The position numbers were made by a program, and so were the translations under genes. The notes beneath the pieces were generated by a model. The model was not told where the DNA came from, ran no database searches, and saw nothing but the letters and a program-made list of their open reading frames with translations. DNA of 64,000 bases from Actinomyces mediterranea. GTDB lineage: Bacteria > Actinomycetota > Actinomycetes > Actinomycetales > Actinomycetaceae. The stretch lies in assembly GCF_900155595.1 (NCBI RefSeq), contig NZ_FTPB01000004.1, forward strand, positions 1,178,001 through 1,242,000, written 5' to 3'. Below, piece by piece: positions 54,425-62,638 of the stretch. Position 1 is the stretch's first letter, and the number at the start of each line of letters is the position of its first letter.

Positions 54425-55147
54425 TCAACGAGTGGGGGTGACGCGTCCGTCGTCTACGGGCGGGAGACCGTTGTGGTGAGAGTTGTCTGGGGCGGCATTG
54501 TCATTCACCGAAGCGGCATTCACGAGTTCGGAATGCCGGACGGCGGCTGCGGTGAGGATGGAATCGATGACGAAATCAGTGGTGGCGACGAGATCAATCT
54601 CATCAGGGGCGAGTAGCCATTGGGTTTGGATTCCGTCCATGGCTCCTATGAGGCTGGCGGCAGCGACTGTGAGCTCGTCATCGGTGAGAGCGGTGCATCC
54701 CATGTCAGCAAGAGCGTCGCCCACCTGTCGGCGTAGACGGTGGAAGCGCTCTTGGAAGTACTTTTTCGCAGGGCTCTTTTCAGTCACAGACTCGCCGCAC
54801 AGTACCGCGTACGCCTGTACGACTCCGGGACGTTCTTCATTCATGCGCACTGTGCGCTTGAAATGCGAGAAGAGGGCCTCGCCCATGGGGAGTTGGTGTC
54901 CTTCGATCTCGTCGAGGTCGCTTTGATCTCTGAAGCGAATGACTTCAAGAAGCAATGCGTGTTTGGAGTGGAAGTGATGCAGTACGCCTGAATGCGTCAT
55001 CCCCACTTGTTCGCCGATTTCCTGAAGGGATCCGTTGTGAAAGCCGCGCTGGCCGAATACATCCATGGCGGCGCGCAATATGTCCCGTCTTGTCGCGTCA
55101 GCTTCTCCACGAGGACGTCGGCGGGGCTTGTCTGATCCGGGGGTCAC
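54425..55147 (-). CDS. TetR-family regulator, probably of the beta-glucoside locus
   Basis: 240 aa from GTG 55147 (VTPGSDKPRRRPRGEADATR). That GTG is seven bases after TATGCT, a leaderless layout; an in-frame ATG at 55159 overlaps the same TATGCT and has no ribosome binding site. The helix-turn-helix is FGQRGFHNGSLQEIGEQVGM with THSGVLHHFHSKHALLLEV. The C-terminal half is TetR_C-like, with a polar tail. It is divergent from the GH3 gene, and two inverted repeats lie between them. Confidence 0.88.
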   Translation of the reverse strand: MTPGSDKPRRRPRGEADATRRDILRAAMDVFGQRGFHNGSLQEIGEQVGMTHSGVLHHFHSKHALLLEVIRFRDQSDLDEIEGHQLPMGEALFSHFKRTVRMNEERPGVVQAYAVLCGESVTEKSPAKKYFQERFHRLRRQVGDALADMGCTALTDDELTVAAASLIGAMDGIQTQWLLAPDEIDLVATTDFVIDSILTAAAVRHSELVNAASVNDNAAPDNSHHNGLPPVDDGRVTPTR

Positions 55148-55389
55148 GATAAGAAGCATAACTCGCGCTCTGTTGCGGGTCCGCGTCTAGACCGGTGACG
55201 TCGGGTCCTGATGACGGGCAGGGGAACTTCAGACGCGCGCCACGCGCCGAGGTGATTCAAGAATCCGGGACTGTTCTTCTCCGATCGGAGGGCGGGATTC
55301 GTCCGATAAGAGGTGGAACCGTGAGGCGCTGGGAGGATGACGGTCAGATTGGTGTTGGGATGGTCACTCCTCGGTGTGTTTGAGGGAAA

Positions 55390-55407
55390 CATACTGACTG
55401 ATGTATG
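55390..55407 (+). promoter_or_regulatory. Candidate TetR operator 1
   Basis: CATAC-TGACTGAT-GTATG, a perfect 5-bp inverted repeat with an eight-base centre that includes CTGACTGA. It is 83 bases upstream of the second candidate site. Confidence 0.4.
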
Positions 55408-55483
55408 CGTCGATGCCATCGGGCCTAGACTCCGTTGTCTGCGAAGACGATCCAGCGGGCGCTCCTAATGTTTCTGTTCGATA

Positions 55484-55518
55484 AACTTGCTGACAGGTAA
55501 GTTAGTTATTGTTACGCT
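55484..55518 (+). promoter_or_regulatory. Promoter of the beta-glucoside operon with overlapping operator 2
   Basis: -35 CTGACA (55490-55495), 17 bases, -10 TACGCT (55513-55518). AACTT-N10-AAGTT (55484-55503) is an inverted repeat over the -35 box and shares the T-CTGAC core with operator 1. Confidence 0.5.
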
Positions 55519-55546
55519 GTTGCTCATCACGAGGGGGTGATGGCTG

Positions 55547-58102
55547 ATGGCTGAGGTCGATGATGACTCCAGACCCGTGCAGGGCGGGAGTCTGTCGGGG
55601 GCGAGTCGCGACTACTGCGCACTGCTTAAAAGGCTGACTCTGCGAGAGAAAATCTCTCTTCTCACTGGTGAGACGGCGTGGACATTGTCTCCCGTGGAAG
55701 CGATCGGATTGCGACGAATCGTCATGTCTGACGGCGGAGTCGGAATACGCATGAGGAATCGCGCGGACGACCGATCCGTTGAGTTGCTTCCCAATCCCTC
55801 GGCCGTTGCCGCCTGCTGGGATGCGGATGCAGCGCGACAAGCGGGTGATCTCATTGGTCATCAGGCGCGCAGGTGCGGAATCGACGTGCTCCTGGCACCG
55901 CAAATTAATCTTCAGAGAACCCCACTGGCTGGTCGGATTTTCGAGTGTTTCAGCGAAGACCCGTTCCTCACAGGAGAGCTTGCTGCTGGTTTCATCAGAG
56001 GCGTTCAAGCCAACGGTGTGGCAGCGTGTCCGAAGCACTATGTTGCGAATGAATGTGAAACTGAACGGACGACGTCAGTTTCAGTGGTTGATGAAACGAC
56101 ATTGCGCGAGACGTACCTGCTTCCTTTTGAACAAGCTGTGCGTGCAGGCGCATGGACGGTCATGGCCGCGTACAACGGAGTGGACGACGGGACGCAACGC
56201 GCCCCGGCTACTGAGCATCATCATCTGCTGAGCGTGATCCTCAAGGATGAATGGGGTTTCGATGGAACCGTCATCTCGGATTGGACCGCGGCACGTTCGA
56301 CCGTGCCAACAGCACGAGCCGGGCTCGACATCACTATGCCAGGACCGAGCGGACCATGGGGAGACGCTCTCCTCGAGGCGGTGCAACAAGGACTCGTGGA
56401 AGAAGACGTCGTCGATGACAAGGTTGTGAGGATCCTGCGTCTTGCTGATCGTGTGGGCGCCTTCGATGACCAGACCCCACCGTCGACGACATTCATCGAT
56501 GGAACGGCAGTTTGTCGATCATTGGCATCGAAGGCGATGGTCCTGCTCAAGAACGACGACAACACGTTGCCTCTCAATGTAGAACAGCTCAGCAGCATCG
56601 CTCTCATCGGACCGAATGCTCAGAGGCTCTTCATTCAGGGCGGTGGCTCTTCGAATCTCGGGTCTCAGTACTGGGCGAGCCTGAGTGAGGCATTCGCTTC
56701 GGAACTGCCGGGACTTCCATGCCGCAGTGAAGTCGGAGTAGCGCAGACTGTGCACAATCTCGGTGTCAAACCAGAACGGTGCTCTTTCGGTGGTGCCGAG
56801 AATGCGCTGTCGATCACTGAGCTTTCGGCGAGTGGCGAGGTGATATCGCACCGAGTGGCACCATGGGACGGTGCGGCGCCATCTATTACACCTGGTACGG
56901 AGAGGCTGAGAATCGCAGGAGCCATAGATCTTCACGAACCTGGAATACATCGATTGGGCCTGGCGACACTGGCCTCAATGACGCTGTCGTGCAATGGAGG
57001 GATCCTCGAGCAGACAACAGGCTCCCTCGACGACACCGTCAACATCGATTCCTCTTTTGAACACCCCGAGTGCGTGATGCATGACATTGAGGGAGGTCGT
57101 GTCGTAGATGTCGAAGCGGTAGTCGATGTCTTTCACTCACCCGGCTGGGGCGATCAAGTCTTCGCGCAACTGCGGCACGAGCCTCCCTCGACGGACGATC
57201 CACTCGAGAAGGCGCTACGCGCAGTGGACGAATCGGATGCGACGATCCTCGTCCTGGGAACTGATGAGCACATCGAATCCGAGGGGTGGGATCGAAGCTC
57301 AATCTCATTGCCAACTGACCAGAATCGGTTGGCTGAAGCCGTCCTCGCCCGCGATCCGTGCGCCGTCATCGTGATCAACGCAGGAGCCCCTCTTGAATTA
57401 CCGTGGATCGATCGGGCTCGAACCATCCTGTGGTGCTGGCTTCCCGGTCAAGAAGGCGGGCGGGCCCTCGTAGACGTCCTGATCGGAACTGCGGAGCCGA
57501 CGGGGCGTTTGCCGTGGACGCTGCCGCAGCGTCTGTCCGACCATCCGATCGGGAATCCGACGCCTGTCAATGGGGCCGTGGTCTACTCTGAAGGGCCCCG
57601 AATCGGCTACCGAGGCTGGAAATCAGGTGTCTGTCGGCCAGCGTTTCCATTCGGACATGGACTTGGATGGGGTGCCTGGGAGTATGAGCGCGCAGCGTAT
57701 TCCCAATGCGAGGACGGCTCTTCAGTATCAATCGTCATCACGAATACCGCAGTTCGGCGTTCGTTGGAATCGGTGCAGGTGTACGGTCGGTGCATCGCTG
57801 AAGGATGCTGTTGCGACCGTCACCGAGACTTCAGACTTGTGGGCCACCAACGTGTCAGTGTCGATGCGGGTCAGACGCGTACCGTTCGCGTAAACCTATG
57901 GGATCGCGCGCTTGCTACGTGGCGTTCCGATCATGGATGGCAACGACACTCCGGCATCTACGAGCTCGCCATTGGACGTTCTCGCAACGACATTCGAATC
58001 ACAGTAGAAGTAGCAATGACCGACATTCGTTTTGACGATGAACCGACCGTCAATGAACACTCAAGGAGTACCTCATGTCTAGGAAACACGCGATCGCCAT
58101 GA
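55547..58102 (+). CDS. GH3-family beta-glucosidase, cytoplasmic
   Basis: 851 aa, no signal peptide, so it probably hydrolyses imported beta-glucosides. The GH3 N-terminal domain is complete: LTLREKISLLTGETAW, RIVMSDGGVGIRM, INLQRTPLAGRIFECFSEDP, ACPKHYVANECETER, and the nucleophile Asp in GFDGTVISDWTAARS (~243). The C-terminal domain follows (KAMVLLKNDDNTLPL, VLGTDEHIESEGWDRSSISL), then an FnIII-like end. GAGGGGG is nine bases before ATG 55547; an ATG at 55540 opens a four-codon ORF. Its end overlaps the binding-protein gene by 28 bases, so it leads the operon. Confidence 0.93.
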   Translation: MAEVDDDSRPVQGGSLSGASRDYCALLKRLTLREKISLLTGETAWTLSPVEAIGLRRIVMSDGGVGIRMRNRADDRSVELLPNPSAVAACWDADAARQAGDLIGHQARRCGIDVLLAPQINLQRTPLAGRIFECFSEDPFLTGELAAGFIRGVQANGVAACPKHYVANECETERTTSVSVVDETTLRETYLLPFEQAVRAGAWTVMAAYNGVDDGTQRAPATEHHHLLSVILKDEWGFDGTVISDWTAARSTVPTARAGLDITMPGPSGPWGDALLEAVQQGLVEEDVVDDKVVRILRLADRVGAFDDQTPPSTTFIDGTAVCRSLASKAMVLLKNDDNTLPLNVEQLSSIALIGPNAQRLFIQGGGSSNLGSQYWASLSEAFASELPGLPCRSEVGVAQTVHNLGVKPERCSFGGAENALSITELSASGEVISHRVAPWDGAAPSITPGTERLRIAGAIDLHEPGIHRLGLATLASMTLSCNGGILEQTTGSLDDTVNIDSSFEHPECVMHDIEGGRVVDVEAVVDVFHSPGWGDQVFAQLRHEPPSTDDPLEKALRAVDESDATILVLGTDEHIESEGWDRSSISLPTDQNRLAEAVLARDPCAVIVINAGAPLELPWIDRARTILWCWLPGQEGGRALVDVLIGTAEPTGRLPWTLPQRLSDHPIGNPTPVNGAVVYSEGPRIGYRGWKSGVCRPAFPFGHGLGWGAWEYERAAYSQCEDGSSVSIVITNTAVRRSLESVQVYGRCIAEGCCCDRHRDFRLVGHQRVSVDAGQTRTVRVNLWDRALATWRSDHGWQRHSGIYELAIGRSRNDIRITVEVAMTDIRFDDEPTVNEHSRSTSCLGNTRSP

Positions 58103-59355
58103 GTGTCCTGGTGGGCACTCTCGCACTCGGCCTATCCGCCTGTAGTCAAACCACTTCTCCCACAACGACACGAAGTACGGCATCCGAGCCCGTCACAGTA
58201 CTTGCAGTGGATGGGCCAGAAAGCGACGCCCTTGCAGACGGTACTGCGGATTTTACAAAGGCTTCCGGTATCGAGGTGAAAGTCGAAAAAGTTGCGCGAG
58301 ACGTGTGGGGGCAGCGCAAGGTTTCTGAACTCATCCAAGACGCGGGTCAGTACGATGTCGTATTCATCGGCGGTGGAGATGACGCGCTGTGGGGGTTGAA
58401 GAAGGCTCACGTTTCCGATGTCTCCGCAGTGATCGATAAGAAGGTCCTCGACGATGTCTTGCATTCGGATCTCTACACGCGGGACGACGGAGTCCTCATC
58501 GGAGTGCCCCAGTACTTCAACTTCCCAATGTTCTTCTACCGTCAAGATCTCTTCGGCGATCCGGAGGAGAAGAGCGCATTCGCAGCTCAGTACGGACGAG
58601 AGCTCGCTCCCCCGAATTCCTTCGATGAGATGGTCCAACTCGCTCAGTTCTTCCATCGTCCGCCGGAACTCTACGGCTTCTGCATGGGCGGAACCGACTG
58701 GTCGATCTCCGGAGACAACACGCGTCTTCTATACGGATTGGGAGGCAACTACGGAGACATCCCGACGGGAGATCTCACCATGAATACTCCCGAAAACATC
58801 CAAGCGATGACTTATGTGCAGCAGCTCATTTCTTTCAATGCGCCAGGTTGGGAAACGCAGTCATTCTTCGACTGTGATCAACTCATGCAGGAGGGGAAGA
58901 GCGCGATGTACATGAACTGGCTCTATGCCTCCAACACGCTTCGATCCACGATGGGAGACAAGGTCGGAATGGCGCCGCTGCCGGGTGCTGATACCGAGAT
59001 AGGATCAATGATCGCAACGATTCCCGAGGCCTCAACGAATAAGGAAGCCGCAGGCAGATTCCTCACGTGGATGCTGAGTGACGAGTATCAAGTGTCGCAG
59101 AGCGTTGCGACTGGGAATCTTCCGGCCCGCGAGGGGCTCCTGAGCAATCCCGAGATCCGCAGTTCCCTTGTAGGGATCGAGGATCTTGAAAAGGTAGTCC
59201 ACCATCTCACCTATAACCACACCACGTGGGCTTCGGAATTGACTTCCGGTGTGGCGGAAGGACTGGCGAAGGTCATGACGAAGCAGGAGAGCCCTAGTGA
59301 AGTGGCGAAGTGGCTTCAGGACGAAAAGTTCGCGGGACGCAAGGCGATCGAGTGA
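58075..59355 (+). CDS. Sugar ABC transporter substrate-binding lipoprotein
   Basis: 426 aa. The signal MSRKHAIAMSVLVGTLALGL ends in lipobox LSAC (Cys ~23). The mature part is a family 1 (MalE-like) binding protein: FTKASGIEVKVEKVARDVWG, QYDVVFIGGGDD, IGVPQYFNFPMFFYRQDLFG, GKSAMYMNWLYASNT. AAGGAG precedes the ATG by six bases. Given its neighbours, the ligand is probably a beta-linked glucose oligosaccharide. Confidence 0.9.
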   Translation: MSRKHAIAMSVLVGTLALGLSACSQTTSPTTTRSTASEPVTVLAVDGPESDALADGTADFTKASGIEVKVEKVARDVWGQRKVSELIQDAGQYDVVFIGGGDDALWGLKKAHVSDVSAVIDKKVLDDVLHSDLYTRDDGVLIGVPQYFNFPMFFYRQDLFGDPEEKSAFAAQYGRELAPPNSFDEMVQLAQFFHRPPELYGFCMGGTDWSISGDNTRLLYGLGGNYGDIPTGDLTMNTPENIQAMTYVQQLISFNAPGWETQSFFDCDQLMQEGKSAMYMNWLYASNTLRSTMGDKVGMAPLPGADTEIGSMIATIPEASTNKEAAGRFLTWMLSDEYQVSQSVATGNLPAREGLLSNPEIRSSLVGIEDLEKVVHHLTYNHTTWASELTSGVAEGLAKVMTKQESPSEVAKWLQDEKFAGRKAIE

Positions 59356-59404
59356 GCATTCCGGCATCGCTGAAAGACGCATGACGGTCTAATAGGAGGA
59401 TGGG

Positions 59405-60316
59405 ATGACGCAGGAGAGGCGGTTTCACACGGACGGTGTGATGATCAAGCGACGGTCCGGCACTGGCTGGGCTCTGACTTCTCCTGCAATACTCATCGTT
59501 GGGGCTGTCATGTTCTTCCCGCTCGTTTACCTACTGTCAATGTCCTTCACCGAATATGCGCCGATGCGTTCGGAAACCGCGCACTTCGTCGGAGTTGAAA
59601 ACTATCTGAGGATCGCGAGCGACGATCTCGTCGTCAAATCCTTAAGAGTGACTCTCATCTTCACGTTTGCCTCGGTTGCCCTCGAAATGCTTATTGGTCT
59701 CGTGTGCGCACTCGGACTGGCACACATCATGATGCATGCGCAGGGGCGCTTCGGTGTTCTTATCGGAAAGGTCCTGGCATCGTCATTCATTTTGCCGTTT
59801 GCGATTCCGGCAGTTGCGGGGGCATTCGCCTGGAAGATGCTCCTTGACGCGCAATTCGGGCCTGTCAACGCTCTCCTGGGCACACATACGCCGTGGCTCG
59901 TCGAGCATCCGATTGTTTCGATCATCATCATTGACGCCTGGAAGATGATGCCCTTCGTTCTCTTCGTACTCCTCGCGGCGATCCTATCCATCGATCAATC
60001 CCAATTTGAAGCGGCTGAACTGGATGGTGCCGGCCCGTGGATCACACTGTGGTCCATCACCATGCCCTCGATTCTTCCGGTGTTTCTGGTGACAGCGGCG
60101 TTTCGTGCCGTCGACGCTTTCACCAAGGTCTTCGACACGGTTTTCGTCACGACCGGTGGAGGACCCGGAACGGATACCCAGGTTATTCCGCTACTCATCT
60201 GGAAGACCGCGTTCACCAACCTTGATTACGGGCGAGCCGCGGCTTTGGCGCTGGTGGCAATGGTCGTCTCATTTGCGTTCGGAAGCATCCTACTGAAACG
60301 GAAGACTGAACAATGA
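59405..60316 (+). CDS. Sugar ABC transporter permease (MalF/UgpA-like)
   Basis: 303 aa with six membrane segments. The EAA coupling loop is EAAELDGAGPWITLWSITMP (~200). TAGGAGG precedes the ATG. It forms the channel with the next gene, whose ATG overlaps its stop. No ATPase gene is present in the locus, so a shared MsiK-type ATPase is probably used. Confidence 0.92.
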   Translation: MTQERRFHTDGVMIKRRSGTGWALTSPAILIVGAVMFFPLVYLLSMSFTEYAPMRSETAHFVGVENYLRIASDDLVVKSLRVTLIFTFASVALEMLIGLVCALGLAHIMMHAQGRFGVLIGKVLASSFILPFAIPAVAGAFAWKMLLDAQFGPVNALLGTHTPWLVEHPIVSIIIIDAWKMMPFVLFVLLAAILSIDQSQFEAAELDGAGPWITLWSITMPSILPVFLVTAAFRAVDAFTKVFDTVFVTTGGGPGTDTQVIPLLIWKTAFTNLDYGRAAALALVAMVVSFAFGSILLKRKTEQ

Positions 60317-61158
60317 AACGGAGACTCCGTCGTTCGGCGCGTCGGCGCCTTACTCTCATTCTCTCCGCTGCGAGTCTCGCGGTCTTCTCCGTCGTGAATC
60401 TCGTCCCGCTCGCCTGGATGCTCGTTGCCTCCTTCCGAGCGGACAGTGATATCTTCTCGAGTGCACCACTCGATTTGGCTCTTCGTCCGACGTTTGAGCA
60501 CTACAACAACCTGTTTGTGCGCTTCCACTTCGCCACCTCAACGCTCAACAGTGTCTTCATCGCCGTGTCAACAGTCCTCATCAGCGTCTTCGTCGGAGGA
60601 GCGGCCGCCTACGGATTCTCTCGGTACCCCTTCACAGGCAGCGGTGCGCTACTCGGAGTTCTGATCCTTGCACGCCTCGTCACTCCATCAGCCTTAGTGA
60701 TCCCGTTGTTCCTGCTGATGCAACAGCTCAAGATGCTCAATACGTTGACATCAGTCATTGTCGGGGTATCGGTCCTTAATCTCCCGTTTGTCATCTGGCT
60801 GTTAAAGCCATTCTTCGACCTATTACCGAAGGAGGTTGAAGAAGCGGCACTACTCGATGGATTATCGCCATTCGGCGTCTTCCGAAGAATCGTTCTTCCC
60901 CTTGCCAAGCCGGGAATCATGACCGTGATTCTTTACAGCTTCTTAGCCGGTTGGACGGATCTTCTGTTCCCGATGAGCTTCATTACCGATGAATCGATCA
61001 TGCCGTTGACCTCGTCACTGATGCAAATGCAAACAGGATACAAGATCTACTGGGGGGAATTGATGGCAGGAGGTCTCGTCCTCACACTTCCCGCGTTGGT
61101 CGTGGCACTAGCACTCCAGAAGTACCTTCTTAGTGGTATGCGTCTCGGATATAGATAG
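60313..61158 (+). CDS. Sugar ABC transporter permease (MalG/UgpE-like)
   Basis: 281 aa with six membrane segments. The EAA loop is EEAALLDGLSPFGVFRRIVL (~175). The N-terminus is Arg-rich (MKRRLRRSARRR). Its ATG overlaps the stop of the first permease. Confidence 0.92.
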   Translation: MKRRLRRSARRRLTLILSAASLAVFSVVNLVPLAWMLVASFRADSDIFSSAPLDLALRPTFEHYNNLFVRFHFATSTLNSVFIAVSTVLISVFVGGAAAYGFSRYPFTGSGALLGVLILARLVTPSALVIPLFLLMQQLKMLNTLTSVIVGVSVLNLPFVIWLLKPFFDLLPKEVEEAALLDGLSPFGVFRRIVLPLAKPGIMTVILYSFLAGWTDLLFPMSFITDESIMPLTSSLMQMQTGYKIYWGELMAGGLVLTLPALVVALALQKYLLSGMRLGYR

Positions 61159-61167
61159 GAGATGCCG

Positions 61168-62634
61168 ATGTATGCAGTGAAAACTGACGCGCCAGGCAAC
61201 TGGCGTCAACTCGAAGGGGCTGCTCCTCCCGCGTTCACTTTTGAAGAATGCGAACAACTGGAACAAATCCGCTGGGGGACGGCGACTGCGGCTTTCCAAG
61301 TTGAAGGAGGTGCTCATCAGGGCGGACGGAGCGATTCGGTGTGGGATGTATTCGCGCGTCTCCCCGGTGCGATTCACCGGGGGGAGAATGCGGAACATAC
61401 ATGTGGGTTCTACGAGGGGTGCTGGGGTGATGCTCTTAAACGACTGCAGTGGCTCGACATTGCCGACTATCGTTTTTCGGTGTCGTGGAGCAGGGTCGTT
61501 CCCGCTCGTGACGGAGCAGTGAATCAAGAAGGGCTGGAATACTACCTGAGGATCGTCGATGATCTGCAAGAAGTCGGGATTCACCCCATCGTCACGCTGT
61601 ATCACTGGGACCTCCCTCAGTGGCTTGAAGACGAGGGAGGTTGGTTGGCTCCACGAGCGGTGGATGAATTCTGCCGCTTCGTTGAAATCGTGTGCTCCGC
61701 CATGTCTGGCCGACATATCTCCTGGATCACTCTCAATGAACCGTTCTGCACGGCGTTTCATGGTTACTACACAGGACTCCACGCACCAGGAAAACACAGA
61801 GACCCCCAATGGCTGGACGTGGCGATCACTCTCATCGATGCGCATTTAGCGGCTCTTGCGACGATTCGAAGAGTGGATCCCGGTGGCGAGGTGGGTATCG
61901 CTATCAACCTCTCCGATGTCTGTCTTCATTCACAAGCCGATGAGAATGCTGGCAGAGTAATCGACCTGGTGGAAAACCGACTCTTCATGGACCCGTTGTT
62001 ATCGGGGACTCTCCCCGAAGATGCTGTCGATATATTCGGTGCGGACCGCTGGGAGCGGGCGTTAGCTCGGTTGGCCCACGACCTCAACTCTCATCGCATG
62101 GATTTCATCGGCGTCAACTATTACGAGCAGCATATTGTCGCCCGGGCTCAGAAGGATCAGCAGCCCATCATCGCTGACGCCGTCAAGATGAATCGCATTG
62201 GACTGCGCAGCGCAAACGGCGTTGCCGTCGCACCGGATGGTCTCGGACGCGTGCTTGAACGCGTGTCGGACCGCACCCGACTACCGATTTGGATTACAGA
62301 AATTGGAATAGGACTACACGATCGAATTGATGATAACGGTACGTGCAATGACTTTGAACGGATCTATTTCTTCGCGGAGAACCTGCGGATGGTAGCGCAG
62401 TCGCGCATGTCCGGAATCAATATTGCTCGGGTTATTCTTTGGACTCTCCAAGATAATTTTGAATGGTCAGACGGCTATGGTCTGAATTATGGTCTTTTTC
62501 ACACCGATTTCGCCTCGCAGGTCTGTCGGCCGAAAGCGAGCGCATTCTGGGTGAAAGAAATGATTACATCCAGTGGTGGAGGCGCTCCCACTGGATGCGG
62601 TAATGGAACTCGGCGCGCGAATACAGAAAGGTAA
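61168..62634 (+). CDS. GH1-family beta-glucosidase
   Basis: 488 aa from ATG 61168, six bases after AGGAG; the ATG at 61162 touches that site. GH1 landmarks: WGTATAAFQVEGG, RFSVSWSRVVPA, VTLYHWDLPQWL, the acid/base Glu in SWITLNEPF (~186) and the nucleophile Glu in IWITEIGIGL (~375). The usual nucleophile motif is ITENG; here Asn-Gly is Ile-Gly. WTLQDNFEWSDGYGLNYGLF closes the sugar site. There is no signal peptide. It hydrolyses imported aryl- or oligo-beta-glucosides. The last 20 residues are low-complexity. Confidence 0.9.
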   Translation: MYAVKTDAPGNWRQLEGAAPPAFTFEECEQLEQIRWGTATAAFQVEGGAHQGGRSDSVWDVFARLPGAIHRGENAEHTCGFYEGCWGDALKRLQWLDIADYRFSVSWSRVVPARDGAVNQEGLEYYLRIVDDLQEVGIHPIVTLYHWDLPQWLEDEGGWLAPRAVDEFCRFVEIVCSAMSGRHISWITLNEPFCTAFHGYYTGLHAPGKHRDPQWLDVAITLIDAHLAALATIRRVDPGGEVGIAINLSDVCLHSQADENAGRVIDLVENRLFMDPLLSGTLPEDAVDIFGADRWERALARLAHDLNSHRMDFIGVNYYEQHIVARAQKDQQPIIADAVKMNRIGLRSANGVAVAPDGLGRVLERVSDRTRLPIWITEIGIGLHDRIDDNGTCNDFERIYFFAENLRMVAQSRMSGINIARVILWTLQDNFEWSDGYGLNYGLFHTDFASQVCRPKASAFWVKEMITSSGGGAPTGCGNGTRRANTER

Positions 62635-62638
62635 GACG

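Larger units (their letters stand above)
55148..55546. other. Regulatory intergenic region between tetR and the GH3 gene
   Basis: About 400 bases with no gene. The tetR promoter is at its left end and the GH3 promoter and two candidate operators at its right; the middle shows nothing I can name. Confidence 0.5.
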
